A DNA stretch of 64,000 nt from Rhodopirellula islandica (lineage in GTDB: Bacteria; Planctomycetota; Planctomycetia; Pirellulales; Pirellulaceae), in NCBI RefSeq assembly GCF_001027925.1, contig NZ_LECT01000031.1:62001-126000 (forward strand). The letters are read 5' to 3'. Shown piece after piece: positions 36,202-45,840 of the stretch; position 1 is the first letter of the stretch, and each line of letters starts with the position of its first letter. The notes under the pieces are model-generated. The model had not been told where the DNA came from and ran no database searches. It saw nothing but the letters and a program-made list of their open reading frames with translations. The position numbers were made by a program, and so were the translations under genes.

Positions 36202-36490
36202 ACAACTGCTGAACAACTGGATGTTTGGAACGAGCGGCGTCAGAGCTTAAGAGCCTGAACGCAATTCCGCGCGGTTAAATTCACGTTGGCTCAATCGGTT
36301 GCACAAGGAGATGGCAAGCGTGCATCGCGGTCCCAGGTCCAGTTGTAGGGATTGGTTGGATGGGGAAACAAAATGCGTTGCGTGTCTCCGCAATGCACCG
36401 AGTGACAAGCTGCCTGAGCATAACGGAGGGCTAGTGTAGAGAGCCCCAACTACATTCTCAGAAAGCTTCTCTTAGGCGGGGACAATATGC
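36202..36490. other. Intergenic gap before the two-component pair
   Basis: This 289-base stretch holds a tandem 11-bp duplication CTGAACAACTG at 36198-36219 that begins at the permease stop codon. It also holds a 9-bp imperfect hairpin TGCGTTGCG / CGCAATGCA at 36374-36397. No gene is supported. The response regulator promoter should lie here. Confidence 0.45.
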
Positions 36491-36916
36491 ATGTGCAGTA
36501 CCGATCGAATTCTATTCGTGGACGACGACACAATCGTCTTGCGGGTGCTCCGTCGTAGCATGGAAGACAACTACGACGTCGAGACCGCAGAATCGGGCCA
36601 ACGGGCTCTCGAAATTCTTCGCAGCAGTGAGCCAATCAGTTGCGTGGTCAGCGACATGCGGATGCCCGCGATGGATGGCATTGAGTTGGTTCAGACGATT
36701 GCGATCGAGTGGCCCGAGGTTCCATGCATCATTCTGACTGGCAACCAGGACGAAGAGAGCGAGCGACGAGCGATCAACGAATCCAACGTCTTCCGATTGA
36801 TGAACAAGCCTTCGCCACGCATTGAAATCATCGAGGCGATCGAGAGCGCGCTCCAACATCGCAGAGAAAAGCGTCTTCCGCCATCGTCCAATTCCCCGTT
36901 CACCGTGAGTGCGTGA
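36491..36916 (+). CDS. Stand-alone response regulator receiver protein
   Basis: A 141-residue single CheY-type receiver domain. The acidic cluster is DDD at 11-13, the phospho-acceptor is Asp55 in VVSDMRMPAMDG, the conserved Thr follows in IILTGNQ, and the Lys is in NKPSP. No DNA-binding or enzymatic output domain is attached. The gene is 58 bases upstream of a large histidine kinase on the same strand and should be its partner, passing the signal to another protein. Confidence 0.92.
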   Translation: MCSTDRILFVDDDTIVLRVLRRSMEDNYDVETAESGQRALEILRSSEPISCVVSDMRMPAMDGIELVQTIAIEWPEVPCIILTGNQDEESERRAINESNVFRLMNKPSPRIEIIEAIESALQHRREKRLPPSSNSPFTVSA

Positions 36917-36974
36917 ACAACGATTGGTCGTCACTCTTCTTTGACGGACGAAGTCCCCAGCCTCGGGCTACCTC

Positions 36975-39900
36975 ATGCAACGTACCATTCTTCTATCCAT
37001 TCTGATTGCCTGCATCGGGGTGTTCGCGACGGTTGCCACTGTGGAGATGGTGCGTCAATCCGCATTGAGGCATGACCGGCAGCGATTCGACCACATGGCA
37101 GATCGCTTGCAAGGCGAGTTTCAGCGCCGCATGCAACAAAGCGAATTGGGATTGATTGCTGTTCAGTGTCTCTTCTCTGCCAACGAACAGGTTGAGTATT
37201 CCGACTTCATTCGACTGCTCTCACAAATTGATCGCGAAGATGAATTCCTGGGCGCCGAAGCGTTCGGGTACTTGGCAGTTGTTCCTGACACCGCAGAAGC
37301 GACGCAACAACTCAACGCAGAGTTGGTGGCGTCCGGCTTGAATCCATTGCGGGTCACGACCCACGAAGCGGCTGGATTGCACTTCAATGACGTCGAGACT
37401 GACAAGCTGATTCCTGGTCGGTTCATCATCAAATTTGTTCAGCCCAATACGCGTTTCGATTGCGCCGTTGGACTGGATCTTGGCGAGGATCGTCTCCGCC
37501 GAGAAACAGCCGAACGTTCCGCAAGGACAGGAATGGCGTGCATCACCCCACGCTTGCAGTTGATGGGGAGTGATCCCGACGAATCTGGTTTCCTGTTCAT
37601 GATGCCACACTATCGAGGCACCCCAAGGACGGAAGCGGAACGTTTGAACTCAATCGTTGGTTGGGTCGGCATGGCCCTTGATGGTGCATCGGTGTTCGAG
37701 AATCTGGAAGCTGCCACGGGGAATGAACTGGGTTACAGGTTGTTCATTCAAGAGGGGCTCCATTCCCAGTTTCAACTTGCATCCAGCCAGAGTGATTCCA
37801 GCGAGAGTTCCCTTGGCTTCCAGCGACGCACATCCGAATTGATCGCGGGACAACTGTGGAATGTGGAAGTCTTCCCAACAAAGGATTTCGCCACGACCGT
37901 TCATTCGCTTGTATGGACGATTGCCGTTGGTGGAGGATGCTTCACGTTGGTGGTCTTCATTCTGGTGTTGACCTTGAGCACCCACGCGTATCGAGCGCAA
38001 AAACTCGCGTCCCATATGCTTGTTGACCTACGCCGGCTGGCGATGGTTGCCGAACGCACAACGAATGAGGTGGTCATCACGGATGTGGATCGAAAGATCA
38101 CGTGGGTCAATGAAGGGTTCATCCGCAACACGGGGTATCAGTTGAGTGAGGTGGAAGGCCAATCTCCGGGGGACATTTTCCAGTGCAATGATACGGATCC
38201 CAACACTCTCCAGTTGATTCAAGAGGCTCTCGCCAATCAGAAGGGGTTTTGTGGTGAACTACTGAATCAACGCAAGGATGGGACTCGATACTGGGTCTAC
38301 CTCGACATTCAGCCACTTCTTGATGATGACGGGGAGCAGGTCGGTTTTTTGGCGATCAAAAATGACGTCACGGAAGCCCATGAGGCCGCAGCACGTATCA
38401 AACGCGTGAACGAACGAATGGAATATGCTCTCGACGGGGGACAAATGTCGATCTGGGACTGGGACATTTCCAAAGGAAGGATCGTCTACGACAGTCGCGG
38501 CTATGAAGTCACCGGGCATCATTCACCCGAAGGTGGTGACCCAGCGAATGTATGGTTCGAACGAATTCACCCGGAAGACCTGGCCCAAGTGGAATCAGAA
38601 ATCAATCGCTGTATTTCGGGCGAAAAAGAAGGTTTCGTCATTGAATGGCGGTGCATGCAAGAGAACGGGGACTTCAGTTGGTTGTTTGCCCGCGGCCATG
38701 TCGTGCAGCGTGATGAGGCCGGGCAAGCCACCTACGTGGCCGGGACGACCATGGAGATCAATGAACGCAAGCGAGTCGAATTGGCCCTCGTTGAAAGCCA
38801 AAAGCGTTCGCAGGCTGTTTTCAATTCATCGCAAGATGCCATTGTGTTTCTTTCCAATGGGGAACTCTTGGATTGCAACCCACGAACCCTTGAACTGTTC
38901 GGGTTTGAAAGCCTCCGCGATATGGCACGTTTCGATCTCGTTTCGCTCTCACCAGAATTGCAACCCGACGGGAAACGCTCGGACGTCGAAGCAAGCAAGA
39001 TCATGGACCTTCTCAATACCGATGGGAAGATTCACTTTGAGTGGACCCACATGTCCAATGATGGAAGATGTTTTGACTGTGACATCTCGGTTGTGTCGTT
39101 CAATTTGTCGGGGCAGGTCTACCAGCAAGCCGTGTTGCGTGACATCTCCAACAAAAAGGAAATGCAACGACAGCTTTCACAGACACAGAAACTGGAAAGC
39201 ATTGGCCAGTTGGCAGCTGGTGTTGCTCACGAAATCAACACCCCGATGCAGTGCGTGTTTGGGAATGTGGAATACCTGAACATGGCATTCGACAAAGCGT
39301 TTCAACTGATCAACACGTATCGCGAATTGCGAGACGATTCCGAGCCCAGTGAATTGGCAAAGGAAGTCGTTCAAAAGGCAGAGTTGGGCTGTCGTTTTGA
39401 TTCCTTGCAGCACAACATCACCGAGTCAATCCAAGAAGCTCATGATGCCGCCAACCGAGTGATTGATATCGTTCGCGCGATGAAGACCATGTCGCACCCG
39501 GGCACCTCAGCAAAGTCCACCACGGATCTGAACCGATTGATTCGTGACGCGACGATTGTTGCGAGAAACCATTGGAAGTACGTCGCCAGTTTGGAATTGA
39601 ATTTGGATGATGCTGTCCATTCGCTTCCGGTGTTCCCGGCTCAAATGAGCCAAGTGATCTTGAATTTGGTGGTCAACTCCGCGGATGCGATCGCAGAAGG
39701 GCGTGAGCAGGAGTCGTCGGAACTGGGAGTCATTTCGGTCTCCACTCAGATGGCGGAAGATCACGTGCGCATCACAGTGATGGACACCGGCAATGGGATG
39801 TCTGAGAGCGTTCGCAGTCGCGTCTTTGATCCGTTCTTTACAACCAAAGACGTTGGCAAAGGTACCGGCCAGGGAATGGCGATTGCTTACGATGTGATCG

Positions 39901-40067
39901 TCAACCAACACGGGGGGACGATTCAGGTGGATTCCTCGCCTGGGCAAGGCGCGTGCTTCACGATCCTGCTTCCAATTGAAGTGGAGACAAAACCGGTGAT
40001 CGGCGACCTGAGTGAGAGTTCAGGTGGGCTGAGTGTCGCAGTTGGAGCGTCTCAGTTCCAATCCTAG
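36975..40067 (+). CDS. CHASE/PAS multi-domain sensor histidine kinase
   Basis: A 1030-residue membrane kinase. One helix at about 5-23, a periplasmic CHASE-type sensor domain (about 55-300, FGYLAVVP to the YRLFIQEG region), then a second helix at about 312-340. Three PAS domains follow at about 355-475 ([16 protein letters not shown]), 485-605 and 615-735. The transmitter has [14 protein letters not shown] with the phospho-acceptor His near residue 751, and ATP-binding motifs [16 protein letters not shown] and [13 protein letters not shown]. There is no receiver domain. It pairs with the response regulator upstream. Its stop codon TAG is TA plus the first base of repeat A3. Confidence 0.93.
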   Translation: MQRTILLSILIACIGVFATVATVEMVRQSALRHDRQRFDHMADRLQGEFQRRMQQSELGLIAVQCLFSANEQVEYSDFIRLLSQIDREDEFLGAEAFGYLAVVPDTAEATQQLNAELVASGLNPLRVTTHEAAGLHFNDVETDKLIPGRFIIKFVQPNTRFDCAVGLDLGEDRLRRETAERSARTGMACITPRLQLMGSDPDESGFLFMMPHYRGTPRTEAERLNSIVGWVGMALDGASVFENLEAATGNELGYRLFIQEGLHSQFQLASSQSDSSESSLGFQRRTSELIAGQLWNVEVFPTKDFATTVHSLVWTIAVGGGCFTLVVFILVLTLSTHAYRAQKLASHMLVDLRRLAMVAERTTNEVVITDVDRKITWVNEGFIRNTGYQLSEVEGQSPGDIFQCNDTDPNTLQLIQEALANQKGFCGELLNQRKDGTRYWVYLDIQPLLDDDGEQVGFLAIKNDVTEAHEAAARIKRVNERMEYALDGGQMSIWDWDISKGRIVYDSRGYEVTGHHSPEGGDPANVWFERIHPEDLAQVESEINRCISGEKEGFVIEWRCMQENGDFSWLFARGHVVQRDEAGQATYVAGTTMEINERKRVELALVESQKRSQAVFNSSQDAIVFLSNGELLDCNPRTLELFGFESLRDMARFDLVSLSPELQPDGKRSDVEASKIMDLLNTDGKIHFEWTHMSNDGRCFDCDISVVSFNLSGQVYQQAVLRDISNKKEMQRQLSQTQKLESIGQLAAGVAHEINTPMQCVFGNVEYLNMAFDKAFQLINTYRELRDDSEPSELAKEVVQKAELGCRFDSLQHNITESIQEAHDAANRVIDIVRAMKTMSHPGTSAKSTTDLNRLIRDATIVARNHWKYVASLELNLDDAVHSLPVFPAQMSQVILNLVVNSADAIAEGREQESSELGVISVSTQMAEDHVRITVMDTGNGMSESVRSRVFDPFFTTKDVGKGTGQGMAIAYDVIVNQHGGTIQVDSSPGQGACFTILLPIEVETKPVIGDLSESSGGLSVAVGASQFQS

Positions 40068-40191
40068 TGGTCTGCCACGACTTCTTCTTAGGGTGGTGGA
40101 CGAAGCGACGAGTCCTGAACTGGCGTCAAATTCAAGGACTCGTCGCCTCGCCCACCACGATCAACCCTCACTTTTAGCTGTGACAAACCAC
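40067..40191 (-). repeat. 125-bp palindromic element, family A copy 3 (inverted)
   Basis: Same length as A1 and A2 but in the opposite orientation: the plus strand starts GTGGTCTGCCACGAC and ends GCTGTGACAAACCAC. The long stem is kept, with paired changes (GTGGTGGACG here facing CCCACCAC where A1 has GTAGTGGACG facing CCACTAC). TA precedes its left end and completes the kinase stop codon; the right flank is CA. It lies between convergent genes. Confidence 0.85.
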
Positions 40192-40356
40192 CAGCCACCG
40201 TGAGGTCAAAATCAGATGCTGGGATAAGTCTGTGAGCGGGAGGGTCTGCTTTCGATCTTCGATCTGCCAGCGTGGATGGTGGCGTACCCAGTTCACTTGG
40301 TCGAACAGAACTGCCGCGTTGTTTCCGAAAATGTGGCGGAAATCGAATCCGTTGCC

Positions 40357-40896
40357 TCATCGATTCGCGTTCTCGTCTGGGACCGGATGGGGGGCGGATG
40401 CCATCGGTGGCTCGGACGCGTGCTCCAGCATTGAGATGCAATCGTTTCGAAAGCGAGCATAACCAACACCAATGGTGAGGATGCAATACGCAGCAACCAT
40501 CGGTTTGGACGCCCCTGCCTGAAACAACCTTGGCGCGTCCAGAAATGCTTCGCCGCTGAACCAAGCCAGTGCCAAGTACGTGCCGTTGGCGAGCAGGCAA
40601 AAGTCGGCAACGAACCACAACACTCGTCGATTTGCGCCGAGTGCGATTGCGACCGGTACAAGGACCCCGAGGACCGGTCCCGACCACAGTGTGATCAGCG
40701 GTGCGGGATCCGGTGAATGGATCGAATACGGTAGATGCCATGGTCGAAGGTCGATCTCAATCAAGGTCGCACCGCTGATCCAACCACCAACCACATGACC
40801 AAGTTCGTGAGACTGAGTCATTGCCAACCAACTCAACAACATCCATCCTGCAAAACGAACGGTCACGCGGATCGACTGGGACAAGTTCGTCGTCAT
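40357..40896 (-). CDS. M50-type membrane metalloprotease-like protein
   Basis: A 179-residue polytopic membrane protein. The first helix contains SHELGHVVGG, an HExxH-type zinc site as in M50 site-2 proteases; the opposing Asp motif of that family is not obvious, though NGTYLALAW lies in a later helix. Short for a full site-2 protease, it resembles the M50B-like or peptidase-M50-family fragments common in bacteria. It starts four bases after the VOC gene stop, so it may be the last gene of the sugar-acid operon. Activity is uncertain. Confidence 0.68.
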   Translation of the reverse strand: MTTNLSQSIRVTVRFAGWMLLSWLAMTQSHELGHVVGGWISGATLIEIDLRPWHLPYSIHSPDPAPLITLWSGPVLGVLVPVAIALGANRRVLWFVADFCLLANGTYLALAWFSGEAFLDAPRLFQAGASKPMVAAYCILTIGVGYARFRNDCISMLEHASEPPMASAPHPVPDENANR

Positions 40897-40900
40897 GCTG

Positions 40901-41317
40901 CTATTGAGGCCCTGTCATTTCCCAAATCACACCACGCGTGGTTGCCGGATCAATGAAACCGGCCTTCTTGCTCAGCACTCCATCGTGAGGCGTCTCGTTT
41001 TTAGGCGTCATTCGCCTTGCCGGCAACTCTGCAAATGTTTGCCCGACATCGGTGGTCTCAAAGCAAAGGTGATGAAGCCCCTCTCCGTTTTGATTCAAAT
41101 GATCCATCAAGGGATGATCGTCCGTCAATGGCTGGACGAGTTGCAGATGCAGGTTTCCCATGTCCAAGTGGGTCAGTCGTACGTTTCCAGACTGAATGTA
41201 TTCGTCCACAACGACTGGCAAACCGAGTTGATCGCGGTAAAACGCGAGAGCCTCGTCTGTATCGCGAACCACGATGGCGATGTGATCGAGTTTCTTGAAA
41301 AGTGGTGTCTCAGACAC
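40901..41317 (-). CDS. VOC superfamily protein (methylmalonyl-CoA epimerase-like)
   Basis: The GTG at 41317 gives 138 residues; upstream frame is noise. The two beta-alpha-beta-beta-beta modules are clear: LDHIAIVVRDTDEALAFYRD and GEGLHHLCFETTDV, with metal ligands expected at His in each and at Glu in the terminal VIWEMTGP. Closest in style to methylmalonyl-CoA epimerase, but vicinal-oxygen-chelate enzymes also include lyases and isomerases acting on hydroxyacids. Its position behind a sugar-acid kinase gene (20 bases) suggests an epimerase or isomerase step in that pathway. Confidence 0.85.
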   Translation of the reverse strand: MSETPLFKKLDHIAIVVRDTDEALAFYRDQLGLPVVVDEYIQSGNVRLTHLDMGNLHLQLVQPLTDDHPLMDHLNQNGEGLHHLCFETTDVGQTFAELPARRMTPKNETPHDGVLSKKAGFIDPATTRGVIWEMTGPQ

Positions 41318-41337
41318 GGGAACCTCTAGGAATGAAA

Positions 41338-42738
41338 TCAGGCTTTGAGTTTTTGAAACGCTTCGAGCAATGCGTTTGGACCACCCACGTTTCCAGGGAA
41401 GACAACGTAAGCGATCCCCGGTAGGTGGCTGTCGGCTGGCATTTTCCAAACGGGGACACCAGGAAGAATTTGCCCGAGGACCGTCGCGTGCTTGGCTCCC
41501 AACCCCTTGGTGGCAACGTCACTGGAGGTGATGCCACCTTTGGCAATCAGGAATCGAGGACGCTGAGTGAGACTGCTGACGACTGAAACGAGAGCTTTCG
41601 AAACTTGGTTTCCAATGGCGAGACTCGCTGCCGCATCGGTCCCGGTTACCAATTTCCGAGAAGATGAAAGGACGACGTTGAAGTTTTCCAGCCCATCGTT
41701 CACGGCGGTGACGATTTCCTGCAAGTACGATTCGCTTTCATCCCCCAGTAGCTTGTCGACGTCCAAGACGACCGATGTCAGATCGGATTCGTTGTCGAGC
41801 AAACACCTCAGTTGTTCAGTTGTCTTGGGGACGTACGAGCCGACGACAACCAGACCGGTTTTCGAACCCTCGTTCACCATCTCCTCGGCGCGAAGCAAAT
41901 CCCTGGGTTCCAAACCGGCGAAGGCTTGCACGAAGCTCGCTGCGGTTCGGTAGACGAACGTTTGCCCGTTTTGTTCGGCAGATTGAGCGGCGAACACAAA
42001 GGCTTCGATGTCTCGCATGGAAGCTGCGTTGACGATGCACACCGATCCCGGCGGCAAATCGGACAAGCGAGTTTGAAGCGGATTCAGGTCCGACGAACGC
42101 AGTTCATTGAGCCCGACCGATACGATCTGGTTGGGATCGAGCTTTCCATCGTGCTTCTCCGCGACCCAACGTTTCAGGTCGCTGTTCTGAAATCCAAACG
42201 CTGCATCCTTGGCGAACGGAGTTTCCGCGGCGGGAATCAGTGCTTCTCCTTCGGCGACATAGTGGATGTCGCCGATCGTGTAGCGACCGCCTTGAAGGAA
42301 GAATGGGGCGATCACGTGAACCGCCTCGGACGTTCCAACCGCGGTCGCGATCGCATCAACTTCAGCGGGGTAATGGCCTCGAAGCGTGGAATCGCTGCGA
42401 CTGACCACGACAAATCGCTGTTTGGTTTGCCGTGCGGCCTCGATCAGATTTTTGCCAATTTCTTGGGCTAGTTGAACCGCATCAGGTTCCGTCATCGACC
42501 GTGAATTCGTGAGCACATAGAACAGATCAGCGGGAGAATCCAACGCTGCGGCCAATTCATCGACGCCCCAGGTGGTCAAAACAGGAGTGTCGTAAACCGT
42601 TTGTGTCCCGGTGGGATCATCGTCCAGGACAACAATCTTGCGGTTCGACCGCTGGTTGTTTTCGCGAATCTGGGGAAGCAACGATTCGGAGCGTTCTTCC
42701 GCGATGCCTTGGATTGCATCCGAGAGAGTTTGTGTCAT
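41338..42738 (-). CDS. Four-carbon acid sugar kinase family protein (DUF1537)
   Basis: A 466-residue soluble kinase. The N-terminal domain has IVVLDDDPTGTQTVYDTPVLTTW and SRSDSTLRGHYPAEVDAI, the substrate-binding signature of the family. The C-terminal nucleotide-binding domain contains LIAKGGITSSDVATKGLG. Known members phosphorylate D-threonate, L-threonate, D-erythronate or their 3-oxo forms at the 4-position with ATP. Here it is the diagnostic gene of the operon, implying that the pathway handles a four-carbon or similar sugar acid. Cytosolic. Confidence 0.9.
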   Translation of the reverse strand: MTQTLSDAIQGIAEERSESLLPQIRENNQRSNRKIVVLDDDPTGTQTVYDTPVLTTWGVDELAAALDSPADLFYVLTNSRSMTEPDAVQLAQEIGKNLIEAARQTKQRFVVVSRSDSTLRGHYPAEVDAIATAVGTSEAVHVIAPFFLQGGRYTIGDIHYVAEGEALIPAAETPFAKDAAFGFQNSDLKRWVAEKHDGKLDPNQIVSVGLNELRSSDLNPLQTRLSDLPPGSVCIVNAASMRDIEAFVFAAQSAEQNGQTFVYRTAASFVQAFAGLEPRDLLRAEEMVNEGSKTGLVVVGSYVPKTTEQLRCLLDNESDLTSVVLDVDKLLGDESESYLQEIVTAVNDGLENFNVVLSSSRKLVTGTDAAASLAIGNQVSKALVSVVSSLTQRPRFLIAKGGITSSDVATKGLGAKHATVLGQILPGVPVWKMPADSHLPGIAYVVFPGNVGGPNALLEAFQKLKA

Positions 42739-42786
42739 GGGAATTGGAGCGAAGAAGGCGAATGAAGGTTCAAGATTTCAAGCATT

Positions 42787-43434
42787 TCATGGATCGATCG
42801 GGCAATCCAAGAGAGCGAACGCACGACACGGTGCACCATCGCCGCCAGCCACCTTGAGCGGCATGGCGCCAAACAAACAATGGGGCTCGGTGATCGCGTC
42901 GAGGTTGGTCAGTCCCTCGACAATGATCACGTTGCCGCCCAGCAAAATCTGATGGATCTCCGTCACCGCTGGCAGATCGTTGACATCCGCAACCGACGGT
43001 GGTTCCACGCCCACCAAGCGAACTTTTCGATTGACCATCCAGCGGGCCAGGTCAGGACTGATCGGCTGAAAGTTGTCTCGGTAGTACCTCGGATCGCTCA
43101 CATGCTGACTCCACCTCGTTCGCAGCAACAATGCATCTCCCGCCGGAAAGGTCTCTGCGAGTTCACCGAGGTGCGAGATCTCAATCGGGGTTCTGGGAGG
43201 CAGGTGTGCCAAATCGACGATCCACGCATTGCCAATGCAATCTTGCAACGGAATTTGATCAATCGTTTGCTCGCTCGCTTCAAAGTGCAGCGGCGCATCC
43301 ATGTGAGTGCCGCAGTGCGAATACAGATGCAGCGTGCTTGCGTTCCAACCGTCTTCGGCCAGCGTGAACTTGCTCTCCGATTCAAAGCCTCGCATCCCAG
43401 GTTCCAGACGCAATGTCAGGTCGATGACTTTCAT
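42787..43434 (-). CDS. Cyclase family protein (kynurenine-formamidase-like metal hydrolase)
   Basis: The ATG at 43434 overlaps the upstream gene's stop by four bases and gives 215 residues. STLHLYSHCGTHMDAPLHF is the HxGTHxDxPxH metal site of the cyclase/KynB family. Members hydrolyse amides, lactones or related bonds, and some act as isatin hydrolases. In this operon a lactonase or acid-processing role is possible, but nothing in the sequence fixes it. No signal peptide, so cytosolic. Confidence 0.87.
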   Translation of the reverse strand: MKVIDLTLRLEPGMRGFESESKFTLAEDGWNASTLHLYSHCGTHMDAPLHFEASEQTIDQIPLQDCIGNAWIVDLAHLPPRTPIEISHLGELAETFPAGDALLLRTRWSQHVSDPRYYRDNFQPISPDLARWMVNRKVRLVGVEPPSVADVNDLPAVTEIHQILLGGNVIIVEGLTNLDAITEPHCLFGAMPLKVAGGDGAPCRAFALLDCPIDP

Positions 43435-44480
43435 TCTTGGGGCGTCTCCCAACATCCAGATTGTGACGAAGTGTACATGGCTTCCTGAACCGCCAAGCTT
43501 TTCAGGTAGCTCGCTCCATCGGTTTCGAAGGCTTGGCCATTTTTCAGTTGATCGATGAAGTGTCGCTGGGTTGCAAAAACGCAGTCTCCTGCGAAACCGT
43601 GTTGGCTGGGTGAGTAAGAGTGCTCCCGCTCGGATTCGCCCAGAGGTTGAATCATCAGCCGACCATCGTCGTGAAGTCGGATTGAACCTTCGTCACCTTC
43701 CAACAGAACCTCGCCAAACGTGTAACGAGGATTCTTTGCCGTGGATTCGTTGAAACGATTGGCGTCGTACAACCCCATCGCACCGTCGTGAAAGCGGAGA
43801 ACGCCCACCGCGGTGTCCTCCCCGGCGATGACCGGGTTGAGTTTGCGGTGCCAACACCAGGCTTGGTCGATTTCGCCACCGAGATATCGAAACGTGTCGA
43901 TCGTATGAATGCCCGCTTCCAAGATCAGGAACTTGTCCATCGTCTGAAAATAAGGCTGGCGAGCAAGGTACGCGTCTGGACCGTGTCCGTCGCCGGCTCG
44001 ATTTCGAAACGACAGGGAGTGCAAACGACTGCCAATCGCACCGGAGTTCATCAGCTGTTTCATCTCGCGATACCAAGGTTGGAATCGAAAGTTTTCGTGG
44101 ACCATGAAGCGAATGCCTCTCTGCTCGGTCAACGTGACCAATTCGCGGGCCTCCTGCACGGTTGGTGCAAGCGGTTTTTGGCAAATGATGGCGTGGCCAC
44201 GCTGGGAAATCTCGTCGACCAACCGCAGATGGGTGTCGGGTCGAGTGATGATGTCCACGAAGTCGACCTCGTGCCGGTCCAGCATCCGCTGGTAGTCCGC
44301 GTAGGCCGATGCAATGCCGTTTGCCTGAGCAACTTCATTCGCTTTGTCGATCTCCACGTCGCAGCAGGCAACGATTTCAACGTCGCTCATCCGGTTCCAA
44401 GCGTCGTAGTGAAACTGGCTGAAGTAACCGGCACCAATCACGGCGCCCCGGTAGGTTCGTTCCGTTGGTTGGGCAGTCAT
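43431..44480 (-). CDS. Gfo/Idh/MocA family oxidoreductase
   Basis: The ATG at 44480 overlaps the transporter stop and gives 349 residues. The Rossmann motif AVIGAGYFSQFH begins the protein, and ICQKPLAPTVQEA contains the conserved EKP-type lysine region (here CQKP). The C-terminal beta-sheet domain is complete to about residue 335. The family oxidises or reduces sugars, inositols and sugar acids with NAD(P). It is translationally coupled to both neighbours, so it most likely acts on the imported compound. Confidence 0.9.
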   Translation of the reverse strand: MTAQPTERTYRGAVIGAGYFSQFHYDAWNRMSDVEIVACCDVEIDKANEVAQANGIASAYADYQRMLDRHEVDFVDIITRPDTHLRLVDEISQRGHAIICQKPLAPTVQEARELVTLTEQRGIRFMVHENFRFQPWYREMKQLMNSGAIGSRLHSLSFRNRAGDGHGPDAYLARQPYFQTMDKFLILEAGIHTIDTFRYLGGEIDQAWCWHRKLNPVIAGEDTAVGVLRFHDGAMGLYDANRFNESTAKNPRYTFGEVLLEGDEGSIRLHDDGRLMIQPLGESEREHSYSPSQHGFAGDCVFATQRHFIDQLKNGQAFETDGASYLKSLAVQEAMYTSSQSGCWETPQE

Positions 44481-45778
44481 GCGGCGGCTCCTGTTACTCG
44501 CGAAGCAGCATCCAGCTCTTCCGCGATGGACCGGTCCGGCGAGATGCGGAACCACAGAAAGATTGCCACCACATTCAGTGCTGCGGCCGAGTAGAAGAAC
44601 GGCTCATGAGCATGGAAGTGGGCGACCAAGTACGGGAAGGACAACGACGTCGCGAAGGCACCCAGGTTGCCGATCATGTTCATGGCTCCGCTGACCGCGC
44701 CGGCACTTTTTCCGCCGATGTCCATGCAGGTTGACCAAGAAGGGCTGAGAATCATGTCACTGCCAAAGATCGCGATGCACATGCAAATGACAGCGGACAT
44801 GGGCGTGGTCATGTTCACACACAAGCTCATCCCAATGGCACCCAGTGCAAACCCGATCGCAGCCGGTAGGCGTCGAGAAAGTTTCCATTGGCCGCGGCTG
44901 TAGAGCCGATCGACAGTGAAGCCCGCCATCCAGTTGCCGACAACCCCGCACAACAAGGGGGCGGCGGCGTACCAGCCCGTTTGTTCGCTGGTCAGTGAGT
45001 ATTGTTCTTTCAGGTAGGGGAAAAACCAACTGACGGTGAAGAAGAACGTGAAGTTGTGGGCGACGTACTGGAACATCAGCATCAACATGTTGGTGGATCG
45101 CAACATCTGAAGGAACTTGATGGGCGTTTCCTCAACGTGTTCCAGCTGAGCCGCTCGTTTCGGATTGCGTGACTGCATGATGTGCGTGGCCTCGGATTCC
45201 GACACGGCGAAATGATCTTCCGGCAGGTCACGAAAGAGCGTGTACCACAGAATCGCAAACAGGATCCCGATCACCCCAAAGAACCAAAACGTTTGTTGCC
45301 ACCCGCCCAGTGCACCGATCAGCCAGACCACGCCCGGCATCGCCAGGGCAGCCCCCAGACGTCCGCCCGAAAAGCTGATCGAATTGGTGATTCCACGTTC
45401 GTTCATCGGCAACCAAGACGTGAAGGCGCGAGCCAGGGTGGGGTAACCACCGGCTTCCCCCATCCCGAAGAGGAACCGCAGGCCAACCATGGCTGACAAG
45501 CCGCGAACGACTCCCGTGAGGATGGTGAATGCGGACCATATCAAGCACACAACGGCCATGACTTTCCGAGGACCAAAGCGATCGGCCAACTTTCCGCTGG
45601 GAACTTGGAACAGGGCGTAGCCAAGTGCGAAGGCGGACATGACCCAACCCATCTGTTGATCGGAAAAACCGAGGTCGGTTGCCATGTCCTCTTTGGCAGC
45701 TGAGATGCACGCTCGATCCACCCACATCAGCACGGACAACAAGAACGCGCCGAGGATCAGCAAGAAGCGTGTGGGCAT
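44477..45778 (-). CDS. MFS transporter, anion:cation symporter type
   Basis: A 433-residue protein with about 12 membrane helices. The loop 2-3 motif GKLADRFGPRKV is present, as is RFLFGMGEAGGYPTLARAFTSWLP, typical of the ACS group that imports glucarate, galactonate, tartrate and other organic acids with protons or sodium. It lies in the middle of the operon, between the dehydrogenase (62 bases) and the oxidoreductase (overlap), so it should import the pathway's substrate. Confidence 0.92.
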   Translation of the reverse strand: MPTRFLLILGAFLLSVLMWVDRACISAAKEDMATDLGFSDQQMGWVMSAFALGYALFQVPSGKLADRFGPRKVMAVVCLIWSAFTILTGVVRGLSAMVGLRFLFGMGEAGGYPTLARAFTSWLPMNERGITNSISFSGGRLGAALAMPGVVWLIGALGGWQQTFWFFGVIGILFAILWYTLFRDLPEDHFAVSESEATHIMQSRNPKRAAQLEHVEETPIKFLQMLRSTNMLMLMFQYVAHNFTFFFTVSWFFPYLKEQYSLTSEQTGWYAAAPLLCGVVGNWMAGFTVDRLYSRGQWKLSRRLPAAIGFALGAIGMSLCVNMTTPMSAVICMCIAIFGSDMILSPSWSTCMDIGGKSAGAVSGAMNMIGNLGAFATSLSFPYLVAHFHAHEPFFYSAAALNVVAIFLWFRISPDRSIAEELDAASRVTGAAA

Positions 45779-45840
45779 GGGGGATGTCCGTGGGATGAGA
45801 AAGAGAATGCGCTCGTGATTGAATCAATTCAAGGCGAACT

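Noticed and set aside
9821-40191. Possible CRISPR array or integron-type attC sites from the recurring 125-bp palindromes
   Set aside because: Copies are single and kilobases apart, without regular spacers, cas genes, integrase or gene cassettes.
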